A stretch of DNA of 64,000 nt from Corbicula japonica. Lineage: Eukaryota > Mollusca > Bivalvia > Venerida > Cyrenidae. Shown piece after piece: positions 12,166-25,689 of the stretch (positions are counted from its first letter, which is position 1; each line of letters opens with the position of its first letter). A model generated the notes under the pieces. The model searched no databases. It saw only the letters and a program-made list of their open reading frames with translations, and was not told where the DNA came from. Both the position numbers and the translations under genes were made by a program. The stretch covers positions 186,001 to 250,000 of the forward strand of contig JAZAYU010000363.1 in assembly GCA_038501625.1 (NCBI GenBank), in the 5' to 3' direction.

Positions 12166-14564
12166 ATATTATAAAAAATATTTATTTGGTAGCGCTCTGA
12201 ATTGAAGATTTCAACGGAAATGTAATGCATTCATGGGTGTCATGTAGCATAGCTGATTTTGTTACGAATATAAACAATCGATTTAGATCAATCAGATTTT
12301 TTAAAGATAGGTAAAGTTTGTGTAAGGTCTGTTTTTGCTGCTTATCCTTCTTAATACATGCATGCAGAGTAGACTCGACTTACTTGAACTCTTGAAATGC
12401 ATTGATTGAAATGGCGAAGATCAACACCTGGGTCTACTGTGGTCATATATATTGCTTTAACTTTCAGCCAAATGGTTAATATAAGTAACATTTTTACTGA
12501 TTTAATTGGTGATATCAAATTATTTGGAGCAACAAAGCACATTTAACAACCAGGAAAATGAAAATGCTGTTTTTATGGTAAAGAGATTTTGAGAATATCC
12601 CGATTCTTAAAATACAAAACAAAAGTTTGGTCTTAACAATGTAGTCTAGATTCCTGGTCTTAAGCAATCGGCATTTTTATTAAATCTGTATTGCATCCAT
12701 TAAAACCTGTCGAATATGGCACATGTTCGATATATATTTACATCCGCAATCTTTTATCTTTTCTCTCCGTTTTCTTATGATCGTGAAGCCTCGTGCAATG
12801 AATTGTGTTTTACCCGAGCTTCTCCAATGTTTACTTGTCCCTATTTAGTAAGAAAAGAAATACTGAAATAAAATAAACATTTTATAGCTTTAAAATTCAC
12901 TTCCCATTTATTTATTATAATATAAATAATTGTGTTGATTTCGAGCGCAGAGAATGTCTAAAACAAAACGACGCAAAATATTAAATTAAGCCAGAATACG
13001 TGAATGCTGGACATTAATAATTAATTTAACAATCGAGTTGTCTTCTACAAACTTTTTTGGGGGAATAATATTACTGACGCTAAAATGCGAAAATTATGGA
13101 TAGTAGATTCATGTTTGAAAAATTAACTATCTCAAACACTACAGTTGTGGTCTTTTCGTTTAAGAATAAGATTAATTGGTTCTTTAAGTTTAACTAAAAT
13201 TTAGCTTTACAGTACCGATAATTAAAAAAATATATTGTAAATTTCTCGTCATAGGATAGGAATATTCTCTTCACACTTGAAATATAGTTAAATAATACAC
13301 CCTTTTATTTTATAAAAATAATTATTTACAAAAAACATACAAAAATCGCGACAGTATCACCTGGGAGAAGAATCTGTAAAACTGACTTAGTGTTCACAAT
13401 TTTTCATCCACTATCTGAGCCAGAATTGACACATTTTTAGTTTCCAACAAAATATTTTCCAATTTACTTAATTACTAATATCTCTTATAAGTATCGGAAT
13501 ACAAAACTTCACATAGATTCATAAAATTAATTGATCTGATATCGGGGGACTATCGGCCATACGTGGTATACATGACACGTTTCTAAATACTTCCTGCTTC
13601 CCGCGGCTGTAGAGTGCGCGTCATATATCACAAGTCGTTTGATCATCGGATGCACTAATTTAATCAGTTATTTGGGAACAGGGGCCAGTATATCTTTAAT
13701 ATTAGAGCGTGGCCGACAGAGGTCCCAGATAGCTAGCGGCATAGATCACACGCGTGTCTACGAACCAGTAAAACAGAACAGCGACAAGTACCTTGCGCTT
13801 TTAGAGATAATCAATTAACATTATTTGTCTTGATTAGAGCAAATCTAAACACTATGCTTTCTTTACATCTCTACTTTGTGGCTGCGCGCGAAAGGTTTAA
13901 TTTCTGAAATGAATATTCTTAATACGCCCTTTTTACTAAAACAATAAAGAGACTGTTAGAGTTCTGTATCGTCGTCATTTAAACCAGATTTAGGATAGCA
14001 ACACACTTAGATATTTGTGTTAAATTCGCATATTTGCTAAGCGCAGAATTATAATTATTCTAATCTATATGCTTTTTGCTATAGGCGGATGCAAAGGGGA
14101 AGTGATTGGGTTACCCTATATTTAATAGGCATATCTAAGTTTTTTTTTTCATGTATTCTTAATATTCTATGCAGTTCGCTGTATGATAAGCCAATACGGA
14201 CGTGATGTAAAACAATGAAAATAGTATATTATTTTTGTTACTCAACCCCAAAACAACCGATATAGCGAACACATGAACTAAGAACCATCCCCGCAAGGTT
14301 ATAGTGACGGAACGGTTTTAGTTAATTTTCGCATGATCATCATGCATAAACGCTAAATAAAACTGTAAGTTAAATATAATTTGATCGTACATCTACATTT
14401 TATTGCATGTCCAATTAAAAATGTTTGCACTATTATCCGCCGAAATGGCTACATGGAATATATGGTTTCCGTAGCTGTGATTTATAGATATTAAATCGTC
14501 ATAATCGGACTGCTAGTGTTTTGGAAAAATTGGAATCGGACTACGATAAGTATCTACACATAGA
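12166..14564. other. AT-rich non-coding DNA
   Basis: No supported exon, repeat unit or palindrome of note. A slightly GC-richer patch lies at 13.54-13.90 kb but has no long open frame. Confidence 0.5.
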
Positions 14565-15520
14565 CCTTGAGCTGCCAATAGACCCCCCCCCCTAAGGGAA
14601 TTTTGAAGGGTATATTTTTCTGAAAGCCTATACCATTCTACGCAGTTTGCTAGTTGTTTGCACTCTGGCGAGTGGGGCGTTTTTCCGTAACGCCTGTTTG
14701 AATATGTTACCTTTTAAAAAAAGTTTGTGTACGAATGAAACATTTGATAATTGTAAAAATTCTAAAATAAATCTATTTATTCTACACTAGGAAGCTCTAA
14801 TCTACATTACTAATGCAATAAAACATCTGTAACCTAAGGTATTGGTCTAAAATAGTGATTAAGTTATGTTACTTAACATAAAAACCTAGTAAAATAAGAT
14901 GTATGGAACATTTCTTACATGCAGTAGCAAGTAATTTGTGCTTATATGTAAATATAGTAAAATAAATGAGAATTCAGGACAAATTTAATACAGTGATATA
15001 CATTGGGACATAAGCCCGTAACGCTATATTGAAATATGTTACCGAAAGAAAAGAAAATGGGAAAACAAGCCATAAATGAAATAGACCTTGAGCTGCCAAT
15101 AGACCCCCCTCCCCTGGGGGAATTTTGAAAGGTATGTTTTTCTGAAAGCCTATCCCATTCTTCGCATTTTGCCATTTGTTGCTTTCTGGCGAGTGGGGTG
15201 TTTTACCGTAACGCCTGTTTGAATATGTGACCTTTGAGAAAATTTTATGCGTTGAAGCAATAATTGGCAATTATAATTATATATTATATTATAATTCTGA
15301 AATAAACCTATTTTTCTACACCAAGATGATGTTTTTTTTTAATTTTTAATGCAATAAAACATCTGCAACCTAAGGTATAGGTCTATAAATAGTCAATAAG
15401 ATATGTTACTTATCATCAAAACCTAGTTTAAAAAGTTGTATGAAACATTTCTTACTTACATTAGCAAGTAATTTCTGTTTTATTTGCTTAATTCATTAAT
15501 ATAAATAAGAATGCAGTATT
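14565..15520. repeat. Tandem duplication of about 517 bp
   Basis: 14565-15080 is repeated at 15082-15520: AGACCTTGAGCTGCCAATAG starts both, and AATGCAATAAAACATCTG plus TTACATTAGCAAGTAATTT-like sequence recur with diverged spacing. Confidence 0.75.
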
Positions 15521-18367
15521 TAAATGTAATAAAGTCACATTGAGACACACTTCTTGTTTAATGTATGTAAATAAATACATATATTTTGAAATTCCGAAAA
15601 CCAAAAGTATCTGGAAAAAAACAATGGAAAAAAATATCTCAAAGATAGCAAATAAAATATTTATAAATAAAATAAATAATAAAGAAATAAACTCTGAAAG
15701 ACATATTGTGTGATTTAAAGGTAAACTGTGTTAAACACTTTGTTAATATTATCTATAACTTAAGTAATATATGTGACTTTAGTATTATGCTATATCATAT
15801 ACTTATGCCTATGGTTTATAAATTTGAAGTTTTGGTGTAATTGTTTTTGTTTAAATACACCTCTTCATGAGTTTTAACGATTAGTTAGCTTTATATCATA
15901 ATAAAACTAAATACCATATCATAAATCACCATTTTTAAATATGTTACCCAAAAGAACGTATTTTAGTTACCAACCTTACTGCACTTTATGTATCTTGTAT
16001 TAAAATAGGTAATATATATTAAGAATTATGTTACAAAAGGAAATTAAGGTATTGATGCTGGTGATATTAAACAGTAAATTTATTTTTAATTTAAATGTAG
16101 TTAATCTTCAGAGATTAAAGATATGTGTACTGCTCAATATGTCTTGAAATAAATGTGTATGATGTAAATGGTTTAAGTTCGTCCTATTTTATTTTTTTTT
16201 AAATTAACGATAAAGCTATCAATATGACTCAGTGACAACATTGTAATACAGCTTACGTTTGCACTAATCATTGGCTGTTGCATCCAGTCTAAAGCTAAGT
16301 CCAGATACTCTCGATTGAGACAGATAACATTAATTTGTTCTAACAAAATGTAGAAAAGAAAGAATAAACAAAATTAACATTTTTTATCATTTTATTGTTC
16401 TATTTATGTGTTTAGTCATCCTATAATATGTTACCAATTTTTACTTTAATAACCAGCAAAAATAATAAGAAAAGAAAAGCAAGAAACCGCAAATGATTAG
16501 TTAATTAACATTTTTATAAATATTTTAATATAATATTATAGTTGATATATAACAAATTTAAAAGCTACTTAATTTAAACTTAACACTAATTAGCTGATTA
16601 AATTATCTGATGTTCGAAATGTTTTTAAAAGTAGTTTTATTCATCTAAAATACTAAGGTTCAGTGTAGAATTTGTAAAACATTGAAACAGCATGAGCATT
16701 ATATAGCAATTTTTTTGACTCAAGTAAAATAACTTTTTACCTAAAAAATTATTAAGTCAACGTTAACTTGTCTGTTAGCTTACCATCACCTGCATTACAC
16801 AGATTGTCTTTCAAATTAGGATGTTTCTCTTTAACACTTTTTGTCTTTAATAAAAGCAACATTCTACAAAGATCTTAAGGAATTCTTAAGAAATTTTTAA
16901 GCTTTCTTTGAACAATGGAAAAATAATGTTTCATTTAAGACAATTTATTTTTCTTATTTCACATGTTTTATTTAACAGCAATGTCAGTTATTATTGCTCT
17001 AAAAGACCAGAACTGGTGCTTTAAACCTTGTTTTTAGTAAATATAGTTTATATTCACATTATGAATGACTCTACGGTAATCTAGATACAAACTACCGGGT
17101 AAAACACAGTTTAGAAATTTATTTTCTTTATTCTAAGTGATCTTTCTAAAAAAACATTATTTAAATAATTAGGTAACATATAATTAATTTTAATTAGTTT
17201 TGTTTGTAACACTTTTCTAAGCAATCTTTTTATCTCTTGTCTTTTTACTTTTTGGAACCAATTCTAAAAGTTATTTTTTTAGAATTTTATTCATAAATGC
17301 ATTGTACTTTGTCAATACATGGGAATTAAATGTTACGGAGATTTGAAGGCTTACAATTGAGAAGCTTAAACACTTTAACATTTTAACCACATAACATAAC
17401 ATAACATAACATAACATAACATAACATAACATAGTATACACTATAAACTTCTTAGTATTATTATTATTTTATAGTTTAATCTAAAATGATTGCATAGTCG
17501 TGATACAGTTTTGTAAATGTAATCGGTTCTTTGTACAACAATATCAGTTTTAGAGAAAATACTTCATTCAATCAGTAATATTAGTAAAAAAAAACGTCTG
17601 TGAATGTATTTAGAAATCTACCCAGGGCTAACAAACATCAGGACATTGCACAGAGCACACATAGTTAATTTCTTCAAATAGATATCAGCTAACACCATTA
17701 AAAATAAAAATAAAAACAAGGAAAAGCCTTATTTTAATAAGTAACATATGTTATGCATGTTGAAAATTTGAAGTCATGCAAGTTTCAAGAACACTTACAT
17801 TTATAAAGCTCAATAATTTAATTAAACTCAATATTTTATGCTTGTTTATCCCAAAATATGAATATAACGTTTGAATTAGCGATATGGTAACATATAAGAT
17901 TATGGAAAAATTATTACAATAGCCAGTGTGATTTTTATGAAAAAACACACTGTTTTATATTGTTTGATCATGCAGCTTTCAAAAACATGTATTATTGCCA
18001 AATTTTGATTGCAAATAAAAATCCTACAGGTATGTTTCTGACTTAAATTTCATCTTTTTAAGGTTATGTATGTTATACACTAAATATGTTACCTAAGTGA
18101 AAAAATTTTGAAATGAAAACTACATCAATCAACAGATAATACTTCATCCTTATATAAAAATATAAGTTTTATTAAATCGTATCCTGAATAGAGCAGAATT
18201 AAAGATTCAAAATCCATATATTTTTTCTACAAATTTTAGGGGTAACATATTAAAACCTCCGTAACACCCTTATGCCCCACTCGCCAGAGTGCAAACAAAC
18301 TGCAAAATATCCAGGACATAACAGGCTTTCAGAAAAATCATGTCTACAAAATTCCCTAAGGGGGGGG
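14583..18367. mobile_element. 3.8-kb element with inverted poly-C ends
   Basis: 14583-14715 starts with a C10 run then TAAGGGAATTTTG, includes TTTTTCTGAAAGCCT and CTCTGGCGAGTGGGGC and ends GAATATGTTACC. The same motifs occur inverted at 18241-18367, ending in a G run. A second direct copy of the left end lies at 15104-15235. The inside is very AT-rich with many GGTAAC/GTTACC words and no long frame. A large non-autonomous DNA transposon is the best fit (inference). Confidence 0.6.
17391..17432. repeat. (ATAAC)n microsatellite
   Basis: About eight perfect copies of the pentamer ATAAC. Confidence 0.95.
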
Positions 18368-18385
18368 AGCAAACATGTTCCTGGC

Positions 18386-20040
18386 CACCGGCCTAACATG
18401 TGGACATGCACAACTCGTGCAAACATAATGCGAATCAGTATTATGTCCCCCGTTAATACTATTAGCCTGTAAATATTACGTGCTTGTCAAAAGATGCTAT
18501 TAAAAAGTTTCGAACGCCAATCGAATAAGGCAGCAGCATCGGAGTTGATATTAGTATTTGCATATATTATGTGGAAATGGAAAAAAAAATCTTATACTAG
18601 CAAAGCTACGGGCACAGGATAACGTTATTGTCACATTTACTATGTTATACAATACGCGACAGATTCCCCTTAGATTTTGCGTACCTTGAAATGTGCATCC
18701 GAATTTTAATGAATTAATTCAACCAATATTCTCGTGTAAATTGTATCATTTAATCATAAAACTATTTTCTTTATATTCAGAATAACATATTTAGTAAATT
18801 TAGTACAAAATTTACAAAAGTAAGCATTCATTTGTCAGTTTATCTTTAAAATAATATCTATTTACGAATTGATACAGATTTGACATAATCTCCGCATTTG
18901 TTAAAATTGCGATACTTAATCACCGGGTATACCCTCTATTAAACGGATGTGCTTAAATAAGAAGTAATACTAATATTATGTAACCAGTCATAAAAGTCCC
19001 TTCAGTTGAATGAACATCAAACGTACTTTGCATAAATCTTGCAAGTTCTCGCACACATTTCGTAATAGGAGAGACCGATTATTTTTAATATTAATTAATA
19101 GACATAAACCTATACTAACCAATGTGCCTTACTGTTGTTGAAATCAGAAAATTGGGCCCTCAAGCGTAATCAAAGAATAATATACTTGAGTGCGAATGGT
19201 ACAAATATTAGTGTTGTGTGTAAATGCATTGTTGTCATCAACATTTATGCACCATATCTATGTTTGACTTACGCAGAAGAAATTTTATTAGGTTAATGAA
19301 TTATTTTCTCACTAATTTATGATCAGTGAAATTATTCGAGAAAAAAATGTCGTGGGAACAATAAAATAAAAATAAGAAAGTGGCATGGAAGCTGGAAACT
19401 CCTATATTTACATTGTTTATATATTATTCATGATGCAATTGCCCCTAATAAGGACTCGCGAACACAAATATATTAAGGTATGAAATTGTTAGTATACAAA
19501 TAAAATTCAGTTTTAAGAAATCGGGTATTAGTTGTTGTATATGTATGCCGAAAGAACAAAATACGATTGGAAATTAACATACGAAGTTTCTATACATTAA
19601 AGAATAATCGTCCACGGTAAGAATAACATGGGTCGATCCGTATCTAAAACAATGCTGATTTTTCAAAGGATTCAAATGATATTTATACATATTGAGAATA
19701 GTAAATTCAATTACTTTTCTCTGATAATTTATTGAATAAATGCAACAGCGCTTTACCGTTTAAATATATGCTTAAAAGTGACTAAGGTAATAATCTGAGT
19801 GATAGATAATTTTAATTATTTTTTTCTTCGGGCGTGTAAGCGAATGATGCCCCGCCCCTTTCTCGTTTCACGCGTATTTGATTGGCTGCACGTTTTGGTG
19901 CGCGTTAATCGTGAATCGAGATTCGGGAATCGGTAAACGGTTAACGTTCGGGAAAGTTAATCGTGAACCATGAACTGCGCGGAAGCATCTCGCAGGCTTG
20001 ACTGTACATGTATACTTATTCTGTTAATTTATGTGCCAAT
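18386..20040. other. Non-coding DNA
   Basis: AT-rich with a GC-richer patch at 19.83-19.99 kb (GCCCCGCCCCTTTC; TTAATCGTGAA twice) that could be regulatory, but no adjacent gene start was found. The 18937-19022 block resembles 11545-11630. Confidence 0.45.
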
Positions 20041-20079
20041 GACCGACTAGCTTTTTGGAAAGCTAAAACTTGTTTATTT

Positions 20080-20280
20080 ACTAAGACTGACATAGTCCGG
20101 TGCCACACGGATCGCTACTCGGATAATATACCGGGTAATTCTAAACTCTCAATCGATACTGTCTTTAATCTGTAACAGTATACAGGCATATTTATATACT
20201 AAGACTGACATAGTCCGGTGCCACATGGATATCCATTCGGAAAATATAGTTCTAAATTGTCGATCGCAATTGTCTTTAAA
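20080..20280. repeat. Tandem duplication, about 116-bp period
   Basis: ACTAAGACTGACATAGTCCG occurs at about 20081 and 20197, followed in both by GTGCCACA-GGAT and AATATA; a diverged two-copy repeat. Confidence 0.75.
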
Positions 20281-20328
20281 TATCCTCACTCTAATGTATA
20301 TTCCTTTAAAGATTATATAGAAATGAAT

Positions 20329-20490
20329 GAAAAGGGAACTTTGAAAGCCAACGAACACGACAAATATGAAAATATTGCAGACTCGGTTTGATTGAGCCTG
20401 TTCATTGGCAGTAATAGAAATGCAAATAACTGCCCACGCTGCCTAGCTCCAAGTTGAGAGCAACTCAATATTTACACCATTAAAGGGTAC
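20329..20490 (+). mobile_element. Dispersed repeat family C, copy 1
   Basis: GGAACTTTGAAAGCCAACGA... AATATGAAAATATTGCAG ... GAGCCTGTTCAT ... CTCAATATTTACACC. Same module at 35.5, 40.7 (inverted) and 62.0 kb. Possibly a SINE, but no tRNA-like promoter boxes were recognised. Confidence 0.65.
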
Positions 20491-21423
20491 AATTTAGCAC
20501 CATTCTAAACGATTGTATGCGTATGGCGGTGAACATGACGATTTTCAGATTAATACCACTCCAAGTTCAGCGGCGTATAGTCCCCATAGAAAAAATAGGT
20601 TTGTCCCAAGAGCAAACAATGGGCGGAAGTTAACAGAATAGAATTTTTACTGACGATCAGAGAATATAAATCTTGCATACATGTATCACAGAAAACGAGG
20701 GCCACAATTTATAACATTGTGCACATGCCAATAAATTTGGAGCTCCATTTACTGTAGCCACGCCTCTAAAAGTAAAAAGCCACACCCACCGCGTACCATC
20801 AGATTTGTGAGATGAATAAGTGTCCATTGTAGAGGATGAAGAGAAAGTGTAAATATCTGTACTGCAAAATGTAGAAAAATTTATAAAGGCAAATTATTGG
20901 TAGGTAAAGTGGCGAATTACATAATGTAGGTAAAAGACAAAATTACTGATAAAAAATACACCTCTAGTTTAGCGGACCCCAACATGTCAGTAAACGTTAA
21001 CAATAAACATAATCATGATAAACCATGCAACATTTTAAATAAAAGCTCTTTAGAAATAGTGTACTCAGTTTATGAATCCAGTGAGTTTACATTTACTTGT
21101 ACACTTTACGTCAAAAGAAAAAGAAATTTGATAAATGATGTCTGCCGTGCGCTTTTTCCTTCGAAAACCTCAAAAAATTGTGTTTAACACAAAATATTTT
21201 CTTGTTCTCAGTGTTCTTTCTGCCTTTAGTTTTATTTTGATGCAAACGAAATTAATTTCATGATTATTTATTTATAATCTGAAAAACAATTATTTAATGG
21301 GATATAAATTTTTCGTCCCAAATGAAAAATGTACAGTTTAGGAAAATTCTTTTCCAGTCATCAACGCCATGCGGATTATGCTTGTAGTACAGGCAACACG
21401 ACCCACATACTTAATTCTTTATT
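20491..21423. other. Non-coding, nothing recognised
   Basis: No supported exon. The frame at 20984-21187 (67 codons) has no recognisable motif. Confidence 0.45.
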
Positions 21424-21533
21424 ACTCACTTTCAGTCGTGAGTAAATCAATTATTCACTAATTACATGTTCCTTTTCAACAACAAACACCGACAATTTAG
21501 GATATGGGTATTTATATTTGACAGCATTTCAAT
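21424..21533. repeat. X1: 110-bp direct repeat
   Basis: Starts ACTCACTTTCAGTCGTGAGT. Repeated at 22338-22447 with one mismatch. Confidence 0.95.
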
Positions 21534-22128
21534 TACTGTAACAGTATAAAATCGAATTATTGTGCCTGCAACGTTATTGATTTGGCAATGAAAAGTCTAC
21601 TTAATCTTAATGTGAATCCAAGTGGTGCTCGTGAAATTGGTTAGTGATGTTAATTTACACATGAAGCTTTCAATTGTCGTTTGGATCTGAATATTGTCAC
21701 TGAGTTAACTCTATCACTGTTCTTGGAAGAAAAAATATAAGAAATTGTCACTATTTGTCTGTATAAGCTGAAAACACTTTGTATTATTGATCACTTGGTT
21801 TGCAACAATGTTTATGTATATAGTGTTCGTATTTCCTTGCTCTGTCTGTTTGGGTCCAGTTGCCTGTTTGGGTATCAGGTAGTGTTCGACGTTTAAGCCA
21901 AATCGAAACACGTGGGTTGCAACAAGGTTCGTCCTCGTCGGTAACGATAATCCAGAAACTGAAAAATACTAACATTCAATTGAGAAAAATATAATAAAAC
22001 TGACAGTTTAAAACGACTAGCTTATTTGCATTATGCCAAAGCCTGTTTGTGATGCGCACCTGAAAGAAATATCAATATTAATAAGTTATATATCACACCG
22101 ATGAACCACCGAAGGGCGGGCGGGCGGG

Positions 22129-22337
22129 AAACTGTACACAAACTAAATAAGTGACGCTGTCAAATATAAAACCTCGAGTGATATTTTAATACACAACCAG
22201 CCTTTATATAGGCAACACGAGAAAAACGAGAGGCGGGAAACTATGATCACAACAGGATAAACCGGACCAGATATCTATGCGCACAATAGACTATCCACAC
22301 AGCAATCGTAACATGTAAAACGTGAATAATTTTATTT
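22129..22337. repeat. Y1: 209-bp direct repeat
   Basis: Starts AAACTGTACACAAACTAAAT. Repeated at 26538-26746 with one mismatch seen; directly abuts X2. Confidence 0.95.
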
Positions 22338-22447
22338 ACTCACTTTCAGTCGTGAGTAAATCAATTATTCACTAATTACATGTTCCTTTTCTACAACAAA
22401 CACCGACAATTTAGGATATGGGTATTTATATTTGACAGCATTTCAAT
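22338..22447. repeat. X2: second copy of the 110-bp repeat
   Basis: Begins at the base after Y1, so Y1-X2 is the junction expected between two tandem X...Y units. Confidence 0.95.
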
Positions 22448-22569
22448 CGAGCAAAACAAAGAAGGTAATAGTTTCTAGGATGCTTGGACGGTAACACCGT
22501 GTATGAAAAGTTGATATGCTCGCATCAATTGCAACGATTTACTGAAATTTCTATCAAATATGACCATCA

Positions 22570-25500
22570 GACTGAAAAGCAAAGGCTTATCGTCCCAGCC
22601 CAAAAACATAATCAATCAATCAATCGACCAACCAACCAATTTATCAACCTATCAATCAAATTATCAATCGATCAATTAATGAAATTATCAAAGCAATCAA
22701 CTTATCAATTAATCAACCAAACAATCAACGCTAAAATGTTTTGCTGTCCCTACAGACATAAACATCTAAAAGACTTTCCATAGTCGATTTATATCTCTGA
22801 AATTCCACTACAAAACTGATTTCGATTATTCCGAAAACGATCTGCAAGTGCATAAAAAATTACCAAAGTTAAAGTGACCAAAGCCAACGCGACAAAACAA
22901 AACAATGTATACAATCTATAATGATCTATACCACAAACGGCAAACATTTTCAAACATATTCAACGAATATTTTATCTTTGAACAACACGGCATATCTAGT
23001 AAATTACAGTCTGAAGCCAAAATGGCTCACGACCTTATTCTATAAAATAATACTCAGATTCATAAGTAATATTAAAATTATAAGCATTTGTACCTCTTAC
23101 ATTAATGAATATTAAGAAAACACAATACTTATCCAGAGATGCCAAATGCCCTTTTCGATTTCCTTACAGTCTCCTAACGACTACCATTACGGTTTTAACA
23201 CCTTCTGTAAAACCTTAAGTTTTCGGTTTTCCATGCTAAGTTCTGAAATAAAACACAATATGTCAATACTTTGTATTAACTTTACAAAGAGACAATAGCC
23301 AACGCCACAAAACAGCACAGCCTGTCTCTGAAAGGTCAACGCCAAACAACGGCACGACCTTTTCAATCAGTCATGGTCAACGCCACAAAACGGCACGACC
23401 TTTTCAATCGATCATGGTCAACACCACAAAATGGTATGAATCCATAATCAATCAAACAATTTATTTCAATCAAATCAATCCATATAATCAATTCAGTAAG
23501 GTAAATCAATTCAATCAAGTTAATGAGTTCAATTAAAAGTTAATCACTTCGATCAATACATTAAAAAACTGAGCAGTTTGTAGTCCTTCTAGACTGTTAA
23601 ATCAGAAACGACATGACTTTTACAATTAATCAACTTTCCATCAACATTATTTTAGAACAAATTATTTAATATCATCTTGTCAATGAATAACGTGATTATA
23701 ATCAAACCCCAAAACAGCACGAACTTGTTCTATTAAATACTAGTTTCTTTAGTTATGTTAAAGTTATAAGCAATAAGAGACTAAGTAAAATAAAAAAGAA
23801 ACAGTACTTATTCTCATCCAATAACGCTAAATCTCTTTTGAATACTCTTTACCATCTCGTAGACTACCGACGCGGTTTTAAACAACTTTTGAGAAACATT
23901 TAGCTGTCTGTTTTCCATGTTATTTTCTGAAATGAAACACAATATGTAAAATCTTTTTAACAGTATTAAAAAGAGACAATAGCCAACGCTACAAAACAGC
24001 ACAGCCTGTCTCTAAAGGTTAACGCCAAACAACGGCACAACCTTGTTCAATCATAGTCAAGCGCCACTCAACGGCCTTTTCAATCAATCATGGTCAACGC
24101 CACAAAACGGCACGACCTTTTCAATCAGTCATGGTCAACGCCACAAAACGGCACGACCTTTTCAATCGATCATGGTCAACACCACAAAATGGTATGAATC
24201 CATAATCAATCAAACAATTCATTTCAATCAATTCAATCTATACAATCAATTCAAAAGTCAATCTGTTCAATCAAGTTAATAAATTCAACAATCACTTCAA
24301 TCAATCCATTCAAAAATGTACAGTTTGAGTTCCCTCTAGACTGTTAAATCAAAAACGACATGACTTTAACAAGTATTCAACATTCCAAAGACCATATTTC
24401 AGAATAAATTATTCAATATTATCTTGTCTATGAATTACGTGATTATAACAAAACCCCAAAACAGCACAAACTTGTTCTATTAAATACTAGTTTCTTAAGT
24501 TATGTTAAAATTATTAGCAATAAAGGACTATGTAAAATAAAAAAGACACAGTACTTATTCTTATCCAATGACGCTAAATCTCTTTCGAATACTCTTTACC
24601 GTCTCGTAGACTACTATCACGGTTTTAACAACTTCTGCAAAACCTTTAGATGTCTGTTTTCCATGTTATTTTCTGAAATGAAACACAATATGTAAAAACT
24701 TTGTAACAGTATTAAAAAGAGACAATAGCCATCACCACAAAACAGCACAGCCCGTCTCTGAAAGGTCAACGCCAAAAAACGGCACAACCTTGTTCAATCA
24801 ATCATAGTCAAGTGCCACTCAACGGCCTTTTCAATCAATCATGGTCAACGCCAAAAAACGGCACGACCTTTTCAATCAATCAAGGTCAACGCCACAAAAC
24901 AGCACGACCTTTTCAATCGATCATGGTCAAAGCCACAAAACAGCACGACCTTTTCAAACGATCATGGTCAACGCCACAGAATGGCATGAATCCACAATCA
25001 AATCAAATCAATCAAATAAATAAGTCAATAAATCAAGTCAAATCAATCAAGTCAATAGTTGCATTCAGTTCAATGAAGTCAATCTATTCAATGGAGTTTA
25101 TTCAATCAATCAATTTCATTAAGCCAATCAATATATTCAAAATTTTGCAGTCCCTCCAGAATGTTACATCAAAAAGCGCCACGACCATTACAATAATTTT
25201 ACATTCAATCAACAAAATTCAGAGCAAATTATTCAATATAATCTATAGTCTAAAACAGTATGAAAACTTTTCGATTTTGATCAAAACCAAAACCAACCTG
25301 GCCATTCCTTTAAGTAATCGGTTTCCTAAATTATGTAAAAATTATAAGCAATTAGATGTGTACAGTAAGACAAACAAGGTACTTATCTAAAATGATTCAA
25401 AATGCTCCTTTCGAGTATTCTTGACCATCTCGAAACGACTTTCTTTAAAACTTCTGGAAAACATTTAGTTTTCCGCTTGCCATGATAAAGATTTTTGGAC

Positions 25501-25680
25501 GTGGTGCCAAGCTTGTCTGTCCTCCGTTTTCATAATGTCTGAAACGTCTTGTTCTTTCAGTTGAGATTAGTAGTTCTAAAACAAAAATGTGTATGATGAT
25601 TGGTACATCTTTGACCACAAGACAAAAGCAAAAGGGACACCCACAAGGATGTCCCCGTAAGATCAAAGTCGCAAAACAAC
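22570..25680. repeat. Higher-order minisatellite array
   Basis: Large units starting near 23121, 23800, 24549 and 25379 (periods about 680, 750 and 830 bp). Each has an exon-like block, then ACAATAGCC, then one to several copies of a 41-bp unit (GGTCAACGCCACAAAACGGC, ACGACCTTTTCAATC), then AATCAATC-rich DNA. The left flank at 22600-22720 is almost pure CAAT/CAAC repeats. Open frames here merely read the satellite. Confidence 0.85.
23799..23935 (-). other. Exon-like block, best of four copies
   Basis: On the minus strand TTTCAG is followed closely by an ATG opening a 34-codon frame (MENRQLNVSQK... KRFSVIG) and then TGA and a GTAC donor-like site. Copies at 23120-23252, 24548-24680 and 25378-25490 keep the M-x-x-x-x-L-x-V-x-QK start but then break by 1-nt shifts. 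Coding status unknown. Confidence 0.35.
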
Positions 25681-25689
25681 CACAGTTTC

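Noticed and set aside
20329..20490. tRNA-derived SINE call for repeat family C
   Set aside because: No A/B box pair or tRNA-like fold could be read; kept only as a dispersed repeat.
24812..25390. 192-codon frame with NGTTFSI-type repeats
   Set aside because: It is a read-through of the 41-bp minisatellite and CAAT-rich DNA.
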